A stretch of DNA of 64,000 nucleotides, taken from positions 1,054,001 through 1,118,000 of the forward strand of contig NZ_CP032134.1 of assembly GCF_002165375.2 (NCBI RefSeq), written 5' to 3'. The notes under the pieces are model-generated. The model was not told where the DNA came from, ran no database searches, and was given only the letters and a program-made list of their open reading frames with translations. Shown piece by piece: positions 19,055 to 27,064 of the stretch (the first letter of the stretch is position 1; each line of letters opens with the position of its first letter). The position numbers and the translations under genes are program-made. Source of the stretch: Acinetobacter chinensis. GTDB taxonomy: Bacteria > Pseudomonadota > Gammaproteobacteria > Pseudomonadales > Moraxellaceae.

Positions 19055-19909
19055 TCAGTCTGTAATGGAAATTTTAGCAGATGCCATCGCATTTGCTGTT
19101 GCATAAGAACCTGCAGGCGCATCTGTAAAACTGCCATCTTCAGAAACGATAATCTGACGCTGTGATGAATTTCGTGATGAGCTGGCTGCTTTGGTGTTCT
19201 CCGAGTTATGACTGGACTGAGCAATGATCTGAGGAGATGCTGTGCCGCCTGAAGCGGAAATGATACCGCCTGAATACAGATTGCTTAAACGGCTGGACAC
19301 CCGGCGTACATAATCCTGAGTTTCACGGAAAGGGGGAATGCCACCGTATTTATCGACATTGCCTTCGCCAGCATTATATGCAGCAAGAGCGAGTGAAGTG
19401 TTGTTGTTGAATCGTTTCAGTAACCAGCTGAGATAACGTGCTCCCCCCATAATATTCTGATGAGGGTCGTATGCATTTGAAACATTAAAACGTCGTGCAG
19501 TTGCAGGCATCAGCTGCATCAGCCCCTGGGCACCGACTGGAGAGCGTGCATTACTGTTAAAGCCAGATTCTGTATGCATCACAGCTTTGATCAGACCCTC
19601 AGAAACACCGTGCTGTAAAGCTGCCTGCTTAATAATGGAATCAAAAGCATTTTTATTGCGGCTGTAACTGGGCAGTACAGAAGCTTCGCTTGAGCCCCAG
19701 TTACTGTAAGAATGAATATTGCTGTCCGGATAATAAGTGACTTTCACCCTTTTTAAGGACTGATCAGCACTTTTACGGTTTGTCAGCAGGGTACTGCCGT
19801 TTTTATCTTTATAAATGTAAATCTGACCGGCATGCGTATTTTCAGTTACAAACAGAACTGAACTGGCACCCAGTAAAAACAGACAAGAAAAGTCAAAAAT
19901 TTTTTTCAT
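19055..19909 (-). CDS. Lytic transglycosylase, SLT domain
   Basis: A 284-residue secreted protein. It has a hydrophobic signal MKKIFDFSCLFLLGASSVLF and a short DUF4124-like segment (YIYKDKNGSTLLTNR). The SLT domain has the catalytic glutamate in AVMHTESGFNSNARSPVGA, then GLMQLMPATARRF and ALAAYNAGEGNVDKYGG. The C-terminal 60 residues are Ser-rich and likely disordered. It cleaves peptidoglycan with formation of 1,6-anhydromuramic acid. I chose the ATG at 19909 because the signal starts MKK; the open frame continues to 19987 but the extra residues are not signal-like. Confidence 0.88.
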   Translation of the reverse strand: MKKIFDFSCLFLLGASSVLFVTENTHAGQIYIYKDKNGSTLLTNRKSADQSLKRVKVTYYPDSNIHSYSNWGSSEASVLPSYSRNKNAFDSIIKQAALQHGVSEGLIKAVMHTESGFNSNARSPVGAQGLMQLMPATARRFNVSNAYDPHQNIMGGARYLSWLLKRFNNNTSLALAAYNAGEGNVDKYGGIPPFRETQDYVRRVSSRLSNLYSGGIISASGGTASPQIIAQSSHNSENTKAASSSRNSSQRQIIVSEDGSFTDAPAGSYATANAMASAKISITD

Positions 19910-20112
19910 TGTAGTAAGAATAAAATTCTGTCCCCGAACATTAAAAAGGAGTGTATCAGAAAAACTGGGGATGAAAAATATATCCACACCAAGTCAACCC
20001 TTGCTTTGAAAAAATCAAGTCTGTTTGTCTTCTAATTAATCAAAAAAAAATTAATATTTTTTTTAATCGGCATAACTTGACACATTTAAGTTGCTGATAT
20101 TTAATCAAAAAT

Positions 20113-20137
20113 AAATTGATCAAAAAATGATCAATTT
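20113..20137. repeat. Perfect inverted repeat AAATTGATCA-N5-TGATCAATTT
   Basis: Ten-base arms at 20113-20122 and 20128-20137 (eleven with the flanking T and A) around AAAAA, containing two GATC sites. No T run follows, so it is not a classic terminator. It could be a protein-binding palindrome or part of an unwinding element. Confidence 0.7.
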
Positions 20138-20196
20138 AAATAAAACCCTTACTTGCAGGGGGCAGCAACTTGTCAAGTGATTTAGAATCCACAAAG

Positions 20197-20229
20197 TTAT
20201 CCACAGCTTTTGTGGACAACTGTGGAAAA
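20197..20229. promoter_or_regulatory. Cluster of DnaA-box-like motifs
   Basis: TTATCCACA at 20197-20205 is an exact match to the DnaA box. On the opposite strand TGTGGACAA (20211-20219) and TGTGGAAAA (20221-20229) match with one mismatch each, and AATCCACA just upstream is a weaker copy. Three motifs in 33 bases beside AT-rich DNA suggest DnaA binding. Whether this is an origin, a titration site or a regulatory site cannot be decided from sequence. Confidence 0.5.
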
Positions 20230-20405
20230 GTCCAAAAGATAAGCATCTGGGGCAAAAAATGAACGCGAAAGTCCATTTTATCATTTCAAAAAATACAGCT
20301 ATATGACAAATGAATTGTCATTTTCAAAATTACATTCTTTTGGTGCGCAGCGAAGATGAATCGGCTAAAATTGCGCAGTAATTTTTTTATGGGTTAATCG
20401 CGTCT

Positions 20406-21326
20406 ATGTATTCGCCAGTTGAATCCACTCAGGGATTTAATTTTAAACCGGAACTGCCTACAAGCTCTGCCTATTACCGTCTGCTGAAAAAGCTGCGTCG
20501 CCAGGTGGGTCACGCTATCCGTGACTTTAAAATGATTGAGGAAGGTGACAAAGTCATGGTTTGTATTTCCGGGGGGAAAGACAGTTATACCCTGCTGGAT
20601 ATCATGCTTCAGTTCAAACGGATTGCTCCGATTAACTTTGATGTGGTTGCGGTCAACCTGGATCAGAAGCAGCCGGGCTTTCCTGAAGATGTTTTACCCC
20701 GTTATCTGGAAGAAAATAATATTCCTTATTATATTCTGGAAAAAGATACTTACAGCATTACCAAACGTCTGACACCAGAAGGCAAGACATACTGTGCCGT
20801 ATGTTCACGACTGCGCCGTGGTTCGCTTTATGGTTTTGCTCAGGAAATCGGGGCAACTAAAGTTGCGCTTGGTCATCACCGTGACGACATTCTGGCAACT
20901 TTTTTCCTGAATCTGTTTCATGGTGGCAGTCTGAAAGCGATGCCGCCTAAACTGCTGTCTTCAGATAAGAAAAACATTCTGATCCGACCACTGGCTTATG
21001 TGGAAGAAAAAGACATTATCAAATATGCAGAAATGCGTAAGTTCCCGATCATTCCATGTAACCTGTGTGGTTCGCAGGAAAATCTGCAGCGTGCCATTTT
21101 AAATGACATGTTACGGGACTGGGATAAACAGTATCCGAAACGTCTGCACAGCATCTTTGGTGCGCTGCAGAATGTGTCACCATCACAGTTGGCTGACCGT
21201 GAACTGTTCGATTTTGAAAGACTGGATGAACAGCGTGAGTTTGATTTCAATGAAAGCTGTTCAACTGAAAATCCAGAACAGGACAAGCGGATCAATATGG
21301 TCAATTTAGGCTTTGCTGCTGAGTAA
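20406..21326 (+). CDS. ttcA: tRNA 2-thiocytidine synthetase TtcA
   Basis: A 306-residue PP-loop ATPase with SGGKDS at residues 55-60 and two CxxC pairs (YCAVC near 130 and CNLC near 219) that bind the Fe-S cluster. It also has the GHHRDD motif. It thiolates cytidine 32 of certain tRNAs. Length and motifs match the family. It has its own upstream region of nearly 500 bases. Confidence 0.95.
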   Translation: MYSPVESTQGFNFKPELPTSSAYYRLLKKLRRQVGHAIRDFKMIEEGDKVMVCISGGKDSYTLLDIMLQFKRIAPINFDVVAVNLDQKQPGFPEDVLPRYLEENNIPYYILEKDTYSITKRLTPEGKTYCAVCSRLRRGSLYGFAQEIGATKVALGHHRDDILATFFLNLFHGGSLKAMPPKLLSSDKKNILIRPLAYVEEKDIIKYAEMRKFPIIPCNLCGSQENLQRAILNDMLRDWDKQYPKRLHSIFGALQNVSPSQLADRELFDFERLDEQREFDFNESCSTENPEQDKRINMVNLGFAAE

Positions 21327-21529
21327 TCTGTCTGTACAGAAGCTGCCGGCAGGGCAGTTTCTGTATTATTTTACTGAATTAAAACAATATTATTAAAAAT
21401 TGAACGCTCCGTACAAAAAACTTTATGCCTAAACGGGCTTTACATGCTATAACAAGTCACGAGCCAACTGCTTACTCAGATGTTGTCTGGAGAGACGACA
21501 CAAAACGAACTAAAAATTGAGGAAAGAAC

Positions 21530-21916
21530 ATGCCTGCTTTTTTAACTGATGACTGGTTTTCAACTGTAGAAACTTTAACTGCTCAGGCGGGCGATCTGAA
21601 CCTGCCACCAGCACTTTCAGGCCTTGCAATTAACCTTGTTGTAGCAGATGCATCTGGAAATACAGAATTAGCACTGGATGGCGGTGCAATTAAAAAAGGT
21701 TTGTCTTCAAATGCGAAAACAACACTGAATATGGATGCAGAAACACTTCGTAAAGTATTCCTTGAGTTTGATATGGCTGCTGCTATGCAGGCATTCATGA
21801 CAGGTAAAATAAAAGTTCAGGGTGATATGTCTCAGTTGATGGCATTACAGACTGCTAAACCAAGTCAGGAACAGAAAGACCTGTTCAAAAAAGTACTGGA
21901 ACAGACAACTGCATAA
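21530..21916 (+). CDS. SCP2 sterol-binding domain protein
   Basis: A 128-residue protein consisting of one SCP2 fold: a hydrophobic-patterned sheet (LAINLVVADASGNTELALDG), the TTLNMDAETLRKVFLE helix and FMTGKIKVQGDMSQLMALQ, the last being the family signature. Bacterial members bind lipids or fatty acyl groups; the ligand here is unknown. AGGAAAG precedes the ATG. It is a single gene followed by a strong terminator. Confidence 0.85.
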   Translation: MPAFLTDDWFSTVETLTAQAGDLNLPPALSGLAINLVVADASGNTELALDGGAIKKGLSSNAKTTLNMDAETLRKVFLEFDMAAAMQAFMTGKIKVQGDMSQLMALQTAKPSQEQKDLFKKVLEQTTA

Positions 21917-21934
21917 TTTTCAGTTGCTGAATTT

Positions 21935-21966
21935 AAAAAAGCTTACCATTCGGTAAGCTTTTTTTG
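21935..21966. terminator. Bidirectional terminator between SCP2 gene and mltF
   Basis: AAGCTTACC-ATTC-GGTAAGCTT with A and T runs on the two sides, between convergent genes. Confidence 0.9.
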
Positions 21967-21977
21967 TGCCTGCAGCT

Positions 21978-23093
21978 TTAGATATTGACCAGTTGAGGCG
22001 TGGTTTTAATATGTTCCAGGTAAGCCCTGATACGGGTTACATACTGGAGCGCCTGGCGGTAACGTGAGTTACTGACCTTGTTACGTTCAAGGTAAGCATA
22101 CATATTTACCCACTGATCAGGATTTTTCCCCTGAGCTTTCAGACGCTTCTGAATCTGACCAACGGCACCAGGACCCATGTTGTAAGCAACCAGGGCGTAC
22201 CAGTTACGGTCAGGGAAAGGAATGTTCTCATACCTGTCCAGCATCAGATCATAGTATTTTGCACCACCCTGAATACTCTGGGATGGATCATTACGGTCTG
22301 TGACACCCATTGCTTTGGCGGTATTGTTGGTCAGCATCATTAGACCACGGACACCAGTGGGAGAAATGGAGTCGGGTTTAAGATAGGATTCCTGATAACC
22401 AATCGCTGCCAGTAAATGCCAGTCAAGATCATATTGCTTGGCAGTACGTTTAAAGCTTGCCTTATAAACAGGCATACGCTTTTTCAGATCCTGTTGAATA
22501 GTGTCCCATGCTTCTTCTTTTACAACGTTACGGTTGTAGAAAGAAGCCAGCTGGTTGATTGAACCATTCTGTTTACCACGGCAGATGAAAGCATTGGCTG
22601 TCTGAGATAAAGGATCGTCAGCATTTTTGAATACCCAGTTTAATCCGGTATTCAGACCATTTTTTTCCAGTGTAACAAACTCACCGCATGTTGCAGAGAA
22701 AGAAGACAGATGCTTCTGTTCAATACTCTGGATGCTGGCAGTGGTCATGGCAAAACTGGCTTTACCCTGTGAAACCAGTTTCAGCGCGGCTGCATTGGTT
22801 TCTACCGTCTGAAAGTCCAGCTGAACATTCAGGCTGTCTGCATAGTTACGGACCAGGTCGTAACCAAAACCGTGTAAGTGCTGACCTTCACGAAATACTG
22901 TGGTGGGTGATTCAACAGCAACAACAGTCAGTTTATTGCTGTTCACAACAGTATCAAACTGATGTGCTGTCTTGCTTGCATTCAAGCTGTGAAATGGAAA
23001 AAGTACAGTACTTAAAGCAAGTGCTTTTAACGCGATCGAAGAAGAAAAGGTATTAAGGCAAAGCCTCGACCCAGTTGTTGAACTACTGTGCAT
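21978..23093 (-). CDS. mltF: Membrane-bound lytic transglycosylase F
   Basis: A 371-residue protein with the two-domain MltF layout. A hydrophobic N-terminal segment (about 22-40) is followed by a truncated-looking periplasmic substrate-binding domain (type SBP_bac_3; GYDLVRNYADSLNVQLDF near 80). The SLT domain from about 210 has the catalytic glutamate in AIGYQESYLKPDSISPTGVR and the VAYNMGPGAVGQIQ motif. It is shorter than E. coli MltF (about 518 residues), mainly through a shorter binding domain. It degrades peptidoglycan at the outer membrane. Confidence 0.85.
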   Translation of the reverse strand: MHSSSTTGSRLCLNTFSSSIALKALALSTVLFPFHSLNASKTAHQFDTVVNSNKLTVVAVESPTTVFREGQHLHGFGYDLVRNYADSLNVQLDFQTVETNAAALKLVSQGKASFAMTTASIQSIEQKHLSSFSATCGEFVTLEKNGLNTGLNWVFKNADDPLSQTANAFICRGKQNGSINQLASFYNRNVVKEEAWDTIQQDLKKRMPVYKASFKRTAKQYDLDWHLLAAIGYQESYLKPDSISPTGVRGLMMLTNNTAKAMGVTDRNDPSQSIQGGAKYYDLMLDRYENIPFPDRNWYALVAYNMGPGAVGQIQKRLKAQGKNPDQWVNMYAYLERNKVSNSRYRQALQYVTRIRAYLEHIKTTPQLVNI

Positions 23094-23706
23094 GTTGTCT
23101 CCGCTACAAGTAATTTATGCCCTAAAAAGCGCAGACAACATGTCTGATCTTTTTCAAGTTGAATAAATCCAGTATTAGGGGTGGGCAGTCATGACGTCAT
23201 TCTGAATGACATGGGGTTGAAAGATGATTGTGTAGTAAATCTACACAGATGAAAGGTTATTTCAGAGTAAATAGTGAGTGCATAATAAAGATGAAAAAAC
23301 TCTCTGTCAAATTTTGTACATAATTTATGAGAAACATGTAACTTAATCGATTAAAAATAATAATAAAACAGGTTTATACAGGGTGGTTGTGAATAAACGA
23401 AGAACGTTGTTTATTTTTCCTGTAAAAGCCCGAGAAGTGATAGGGAATATGCATCATGTAATCCATCTTAAGTACAGGCAGAAGAATATTGGAAAAGTGT
23501 ATGGAAAGACTGTATTTAAAGGGTGTCATAAAAGATGCGATGGGGTGATAAAAATAATTTTCACCCCATGATTCTGCATCTGGTAGATCTGATAATGGTT
23601 GCTGAAAACGGGTGTTTTTTATTCACTGAATATGCTGTTGACTGAGCGGTCAGGGATAAAAATAAAACAGAAAAATATTTTTTGAAATAAGTGCTTCAAA
23701 TCTTGT
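23094..23706. other. Gene-free stretch between mltF and greB
   Basis: About 610 bases. The only open frame is a 62-codon GTG-start frame at 23383 with no recognisable feature and no ribosome site, which I do not call. A small inverted repeat GTCATTC-GAATGAC lies near 23195-23210, and a stronger hairpin at 23540-23569 is listed separately. It could host a small RNA. Confidence 0.4.
23540..23569. repeat. Nine-base perfect hairpin without T run
   Basis: ATGGGGTGA (23540-23548) and TCACCCCAT (23561-23569) around a 12-base AT loop. It lacks a T run on either strand, so it is a weak terminator candidate; it could be part of an unannotated RNA or a binding site. Confidence 0.6.
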
Positions 23707-24186
23707 TTATGACGTTTTTTCATAGATGATCTGAGTCAGATACCAGTTTTTTTTGCCATGAGGGGTATGAACCTGTATTTCATCATCAACTGCTTTGCCC
23801 AGACATGCTTTTGCTATAGGAGACTGTAAAGAAATATAGTCTTTACGCCCATAAATTTCTTCATCACCCACAATGCGGAATTTGACAGTTTCGCCATCAT
23901 CGTTTTCAAGCTCAACCCATGCACCAAAATAGGCTTTTCCATCCTGTTCAGGGCTGTATTCAACTTTATGAGCGACTTCAAAGAGTTTGGTTAAGAATCT
24001 GATTCTACGGTCAATTTCACGGAGTTTTCTTTTATTATAGTGGTAGTCAGCGTTTTCTGAACGGTCTCCGAGGCTTGCAGCCCAGGACACGATTTTGGTG
24101 ATCTCAGGGCGTTCTTTACGGACCAGGTCATTCAATTCATTCTGTAAGCGTTGATAACCTTCAGCGGTCAGCAATTTACGGTTCAA
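23707..24186 (-). CDS. greB: Transcription elongation factor GreB
   Basis: A 159-residue Gre factor. The N-terminal coiled coil (residues ~1-75) carries the tip motif SLGDRSENADYHYNKRKLRE with the acidic residues that enter the RNA polymerase secondary channel, and the C-terminal FKBP-like domain follows. The basic patch and the VSWAASLGDRSENADY form fit GreB better than GreA. It stimulates cleavage of backtracked RNA. It stands alone, transcribed away from the accessory locus at 24.5 kb. Confidence 0.93.
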   Translation of the reverse strand: MNRKLLTAEGYQRLQNELNDLVRKERPEITKIVSWAASLGDRSENADYHYNKRKLREIDRRIRFLTKLFEVAHKVEYSPEQDGKAYFGAWVELENDDGETVKFRIVGDEEIYGRKDYISLQSPIAKACLGKAVDDEIQVHTPHGKKNWYLTQIIYEKTS

Positions 24187-24350
24187 AATAAAACTCCTGT
24201 TCTTTCCATAATTGAAGCTGTTTGGCCTGTGTCTGTATAAAAATAATGTACGAGCTGATTTCAGCTCAGACCTGATTGTAAAACATTCTGAAATGATCAG
24301 ACACAGTTGTACTGCATATATTTTCAGTTATGAAAATTATGGATCGGAAG

Positions 24351-24396
24351 GGCTTTGTTGAAGTAAGACTTCAAGAAAGGGTTATGTAACAAAGTC
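24351..24396. repeat. 46-base segment bounded by inverted repeats, possible IS scar
   Basis: GGCTTTGTT at 24351-24359 and AACAAAGTC at 24388-24396 form a nine-base inverted repeat with one mismatch. Inside is a small hairpin GAAGT-AAG-ACTTC. The ends resemble the GGCTTTGTTGCA-type termini of IS6-like elements in Acinetobacter (recalled, not searched). The rest of the 318 bases between greB and the next gene is AT-rich without a gene. Confidence 0.35.
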
Positions 24397-24504
24397 GTAT
24401 AGATATAATTATACTTAAAAATAAATTGATTGATAAATAGACGGTAATTACAATAATATTAATAAAACCATTGTTTTAAAACAAATTTTTAAAAATATGG
24501 GGGG

Positions 24505-25689
24505 ATGAGTCGCAATAATAAACATGCAGTTAATGAACAAATGTGGACAATTAAGCAGCTGGAACCAAAGTTACTATTATCAGCTGACTTAATGTCAGGA
24601 AAACATGAAATAACAGGAAATATTGAAAAATCTGGTGAGCAGAAGCAATATGAATTTATCGTTACTGAAAAAACAAAATTTATCATTGATATAACAAAGT
24701 CTTTAGAGGAACAGGCTAAAAATACTGTTACTTTGTTTAATGATATTTTAATGGTTGCACGAAATAGTATTTATGATAAGAAAGCCTCGATTGCACTGGA
24801 TATTAAAAATAATATTGAAAGTCTGGAAGAGTTGATAACCAAACATAGTAGGGATGATTTATTTGGCGACCCAATGTGGAAAAAGATGATTGATGATGTA
24901 TTTGATAGAAATCAATTAGAACAAAAAATACCTTATGCCACATCATGTTTTGTTGCTGGCACAGTGGTACATACTGATAAAGGTTTGGTACCAATTGAGC
25001 AACTTAAAGTAGGCGATATGGTATTGTCTATGCTAGAAAGTGGGTCTACTAAAGACAAGGCCTATAAACGTGTCGTTAAAACCTTTAAATCAAAACAAAA
25101 ACAACTAATTATGTCGCCAGTAGGTGATATCTATTGTACGGATAACCATCCATTTGGGACAAAAGATGAAGGGTGGAAAGCTGCTAAGATTCTAGACATG
25201 AATACAGATCTAGTGTATGCGCTTGGTATGGATTGTGCAGGCTGTTATGATTATCCGCAGTATGTAACAAATGGAAAAGGTTATTGGCGAGATCTATATG
25301 AGATAGGCGGGCTTTATCTATTACCTACCCCTATAGAGGGTGTAGCTGTTTGTCTGGAATCAAATGACTATAATATTAGAAGTGAAAATCATGCTTCATT
25401 GATAGATTTTAGAAATGGCCAACAACAATATATATATTCTGATGAAGGATTTAGTGATTTATATGAGTTGAGTCCTGATAAATATAGTGAAGTTGCAAAG
25501 GATATTTATAGTCATATTTTTTATGATGCATTATCAGGGGAGGGAGTTGGTGAGCCATTTTCTGATTATGTCTATAATATTGAAGTAGAGGACTATCACA
25601 CTTATTTTGTTGGGGAATATGGATATTGGGTACACAATGCCAATTGTCAGCAGGTAGTTAAAGAAATAGTTACCAAAACAAGGATATAG
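24505..25689 (+). CDS. LEPR-XLL protein with C-terminal Hint (intein-like) domain
   Basis: A 394-residue protein from low-GC DNA. Residues 14-28 (WTIKQLEPKLLLSAD) match the LEPR-XLL motif normally found at the N-terminus of very large repetitive surface proteins. Residues ~55-145 are a helical linker. From residue 150 a Hint domain runs to the end. It has the nucleophile in SCFVAGTVVHTDKGLVPIEQ, the block-B TDNHPFG motif and the closing YHTYFVGEYGYWVHNANC, which supplies the HN and C residues for self-cleavage. Hint domains in polymorphic toxins release the C-terminal effector. Here only 15 residues follow the cleavage point, so any effector is lost or encoded separately. A GGGGGG run precedes the ATG. 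Confidence 0.75.
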   Translation: MSRNNKHAVNEQMWTIKQLEPKLLLSADLMSGKHEITGNIEKSGEQKQYEFIVTEKTKFIIDITKSLEEQAKNTVTLFNDILMVARNSIYDKKASIALDIKNNIESLEELITKHSRDDLFGDPMWKKMIDDVFDRNQLEQKIPYATSCFVAGTVVHTDKGLVPIEQLKVGDMVLSMLESGSTKDKAYKRVVKTFKSKQKQLIMSPVGDIYCTDNHPFGTKDEGWKAAKILDMNTDLVYALGMDCAGCYDYPQYVTNGKGYWRDLYEIGGLYLLPTPIEGVAVCLESNDYNIRSENHASLIDFRNGQQQYIYSDEGFSDLYELSPDKYSEVAKDIYSHIFYDALSGEGVGEPFSDYVYNIEVEDYHTYFVGEYGYWVHNANCQQVVKEIVTKTRI

Positions 25690-25693
25690 CGGT

Positions 25694-25732
25694 GATGCAC
25701 TTAATAGAAAATGATTGATGATGCACTTAATA
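25694..25732 (+). repeat. Short direct repeat GATGCACTTAATA between the two Hint modules
   Basis: Copies at 25694-25706 and 25720-25732, 26 bases apart. They lie at the junction between the Hint modules and both can encode Asp-Ala-Leu-Asn. This may mark a duplication or cassette-recombination point. Confidence 0.6.
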
Positions 25733-26484
25733 TGAGCGAATTAAGATTAGAGACCAAGCATATTCGATGCTTCCCAGCAGGAACTTTGGTACACACTGAT
25801 AAAGGTTTAGTTCCAATTCAAAATATTAAAGTTGGAGATATGGTTTTATCTCGTCCTGAATGGGGTGGGAAAGATGCGCCAACGGAATATAAACGTGTGA
25901 CAAGAGCTTTTTGTTCAGGGGAAGATGAGTTAATAAGATTAAGTTGTCAGCGTGACAGCGAATATGATGGGTGGGATGCACCTATTTATATTGAGTTTAT
26001 GACACCAAATCATCCGATTTGGGTGGAATCTTTAAAAGAATGGATTCCCGCTTCCGATCTTGAAATTGGAACGTTATTATCGAGCATTGATAATCTGGAT
26101 AATTTACGAATTCTGTCGATAGAGCCTGTCTATAAAAGTTATAAAGATGAAAATATTGTAGTAGGTTGTTGTCATGAACTTTCTTATGGGGGAGAACAGC
26201 AACTATTGGACATGCTGATTCAGTTTGATAAAGATAATTTATTGATTGAAAAAAATTATATGTCAAATTATGAAATTTCGGAATCTAATCGAATCAAGTA
26301 TGATTTAGAAGTTTCAGAGAAATTTTTTGATAATTATAAAAATAACAGGGTTTGGGATAGGGAGTTAAAAGTACCTGTTTATAATATAGAGGTTGAGGAA
26401 AATCATACCTATTTTATCGGTCGTAATGGGATTTGGGTACATAATACCAACTGTACCGCCGGCATTTCTGGTACGATTGATTAA
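25711..26484 (+). CDS. Second Hint-domain module, possibly a silent cassette
   Basis: A 257-residue frame, in the same reading frame as the upstream Hint gene and 21 bases after its stop. It starts almost directly with the Hint domain (CFPAGTLVHTDKGLVPIQNI) and has the block-B TPNHPI motif and the closing NHTYFIGRNGIWVHNTNC. It is clearly paralogous to the first module but diverged in the middle (residues ~120-215). No ribosome site precedes the ATG and there is no export or anchor region, so it may be an untranslated cassette awaiting recombination. Translation stops at a TAA (26482) after which more coding-like sequence follows. Confidence 0.6.
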   Translation: MIDDALNMSELRLETKHIRCFPAGTLVHTDKGLVPIQNIKVGDMVLSRPEWGGKDAPTEYKRVTRAFCSGEDELIRLSCQRDSEYDGWDAPIYIEFMTPNHPIWVESLKEWIPASDLEIGTLLSSIDNLDNLRILSIEPVYKSYKDENIVVGCCHELSYGGEQQLLDMLIQFDKDNLLIEKNYMSNYEISESNRIKYDLEVSEKFFDNYKNNRVWDRELKVPVYNIEVEENHTYFIGRNGIWVHNTNCTAGISGTID

Positions 26485-26899
26485 ATACGCTAAGATGGAA
26501 CATTGAAATCTGAGCGATTAGAGCCTAACGATACTGATACCTGCGGTACACTTTTTGACAAAGTGTGAATTGGATATACAGTTGATTGGTGATGATATTG
26601 CATTGAAGTAAGCGTATAAAGATGTTCTTCACAATATTCCTATAGCAACAAAAGTACCACAAGGAATGGTAGTGTGGTTAAAAAGTAAATATCCATAAAT
26701 CTATAGAAATGGTGGGTTTGTTGGAACTCAGGTAACTAACAGATTTGATGGAACTGCAACTGGTTTAAAGCAATCAGGTGTGTATCATGAAATGACTACT
26801 TCTGGCTTTGTTGGTACTAAAACCAATAGTCAAATTGAGTTATCAATTGTACTTAAAGAAGAAGATGCCCTGTTTAAAGAGGACAAAGGGATAATTTAA
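26485..26899 (+). pseudogene. Decayed C-terminal domain following the second Hint module
   Basis: Reading on past the stop at 26482 in the same frame gives coding-like sequence broken by another TAA at 26491, up to TGA at 26566. Then the frame shifts by one and continues as LDIQLIGDDIALK, TAA (26609), AYKDVLHNIPIATKVPQGMV, VWLKSKYP, TAA (26696), IYRNGGFVGTQVTNRFDGTA and on to SIVLKEEDALFKEDKGII, ending at 26899. Each TAA is consistent with a former CAA (Gln). This looks like a former toxin-type effector of about 140 residues, now inactive. The domain family is not recognised. Confidence 0.55.
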
Positions 26900-27064
26900 T
26901 ACGTGACTTACAACCACGTGTCATACAGTCCGAAAATTTCAAGCTGGATTAAGCGATGCGAACTTCGGTATACATGGAGTATACAAAAGTCTAAAAAATG
27001 AAAATTGATTGGGTGGGGATTTGATAAATTTTGATCATGATTGTTATAAGACAATCACTTAAAA

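Larger units (their letters stand above)
19910..20405. other. Origin-like gene-free region upstream of ttcA
   Basis: About 495 bases between two divergent genes. It holds an AT-rich block (about 20030-20150), a long perfect inverted repeat, and a cluster of DnaA-box-like motifs, listed separately. The last 100 bases should contain the ttcA promoter. No open frame of interest. Confidence 0.5.

Noticed and set aside
23383..23571. 62-codon frame in the gap before greB
   Set aside because: GTG start without ribosome site, no recognisable composition or motif; it also runs into the 23540 hairpin.
24505..26484. True inteins in the two Hint genes
   Set aside because: There is no host protein (extein) sequence of any recognisable enzyme on both sides and no homing endonuclease; the layout fits toxin-type Hint domains instead.
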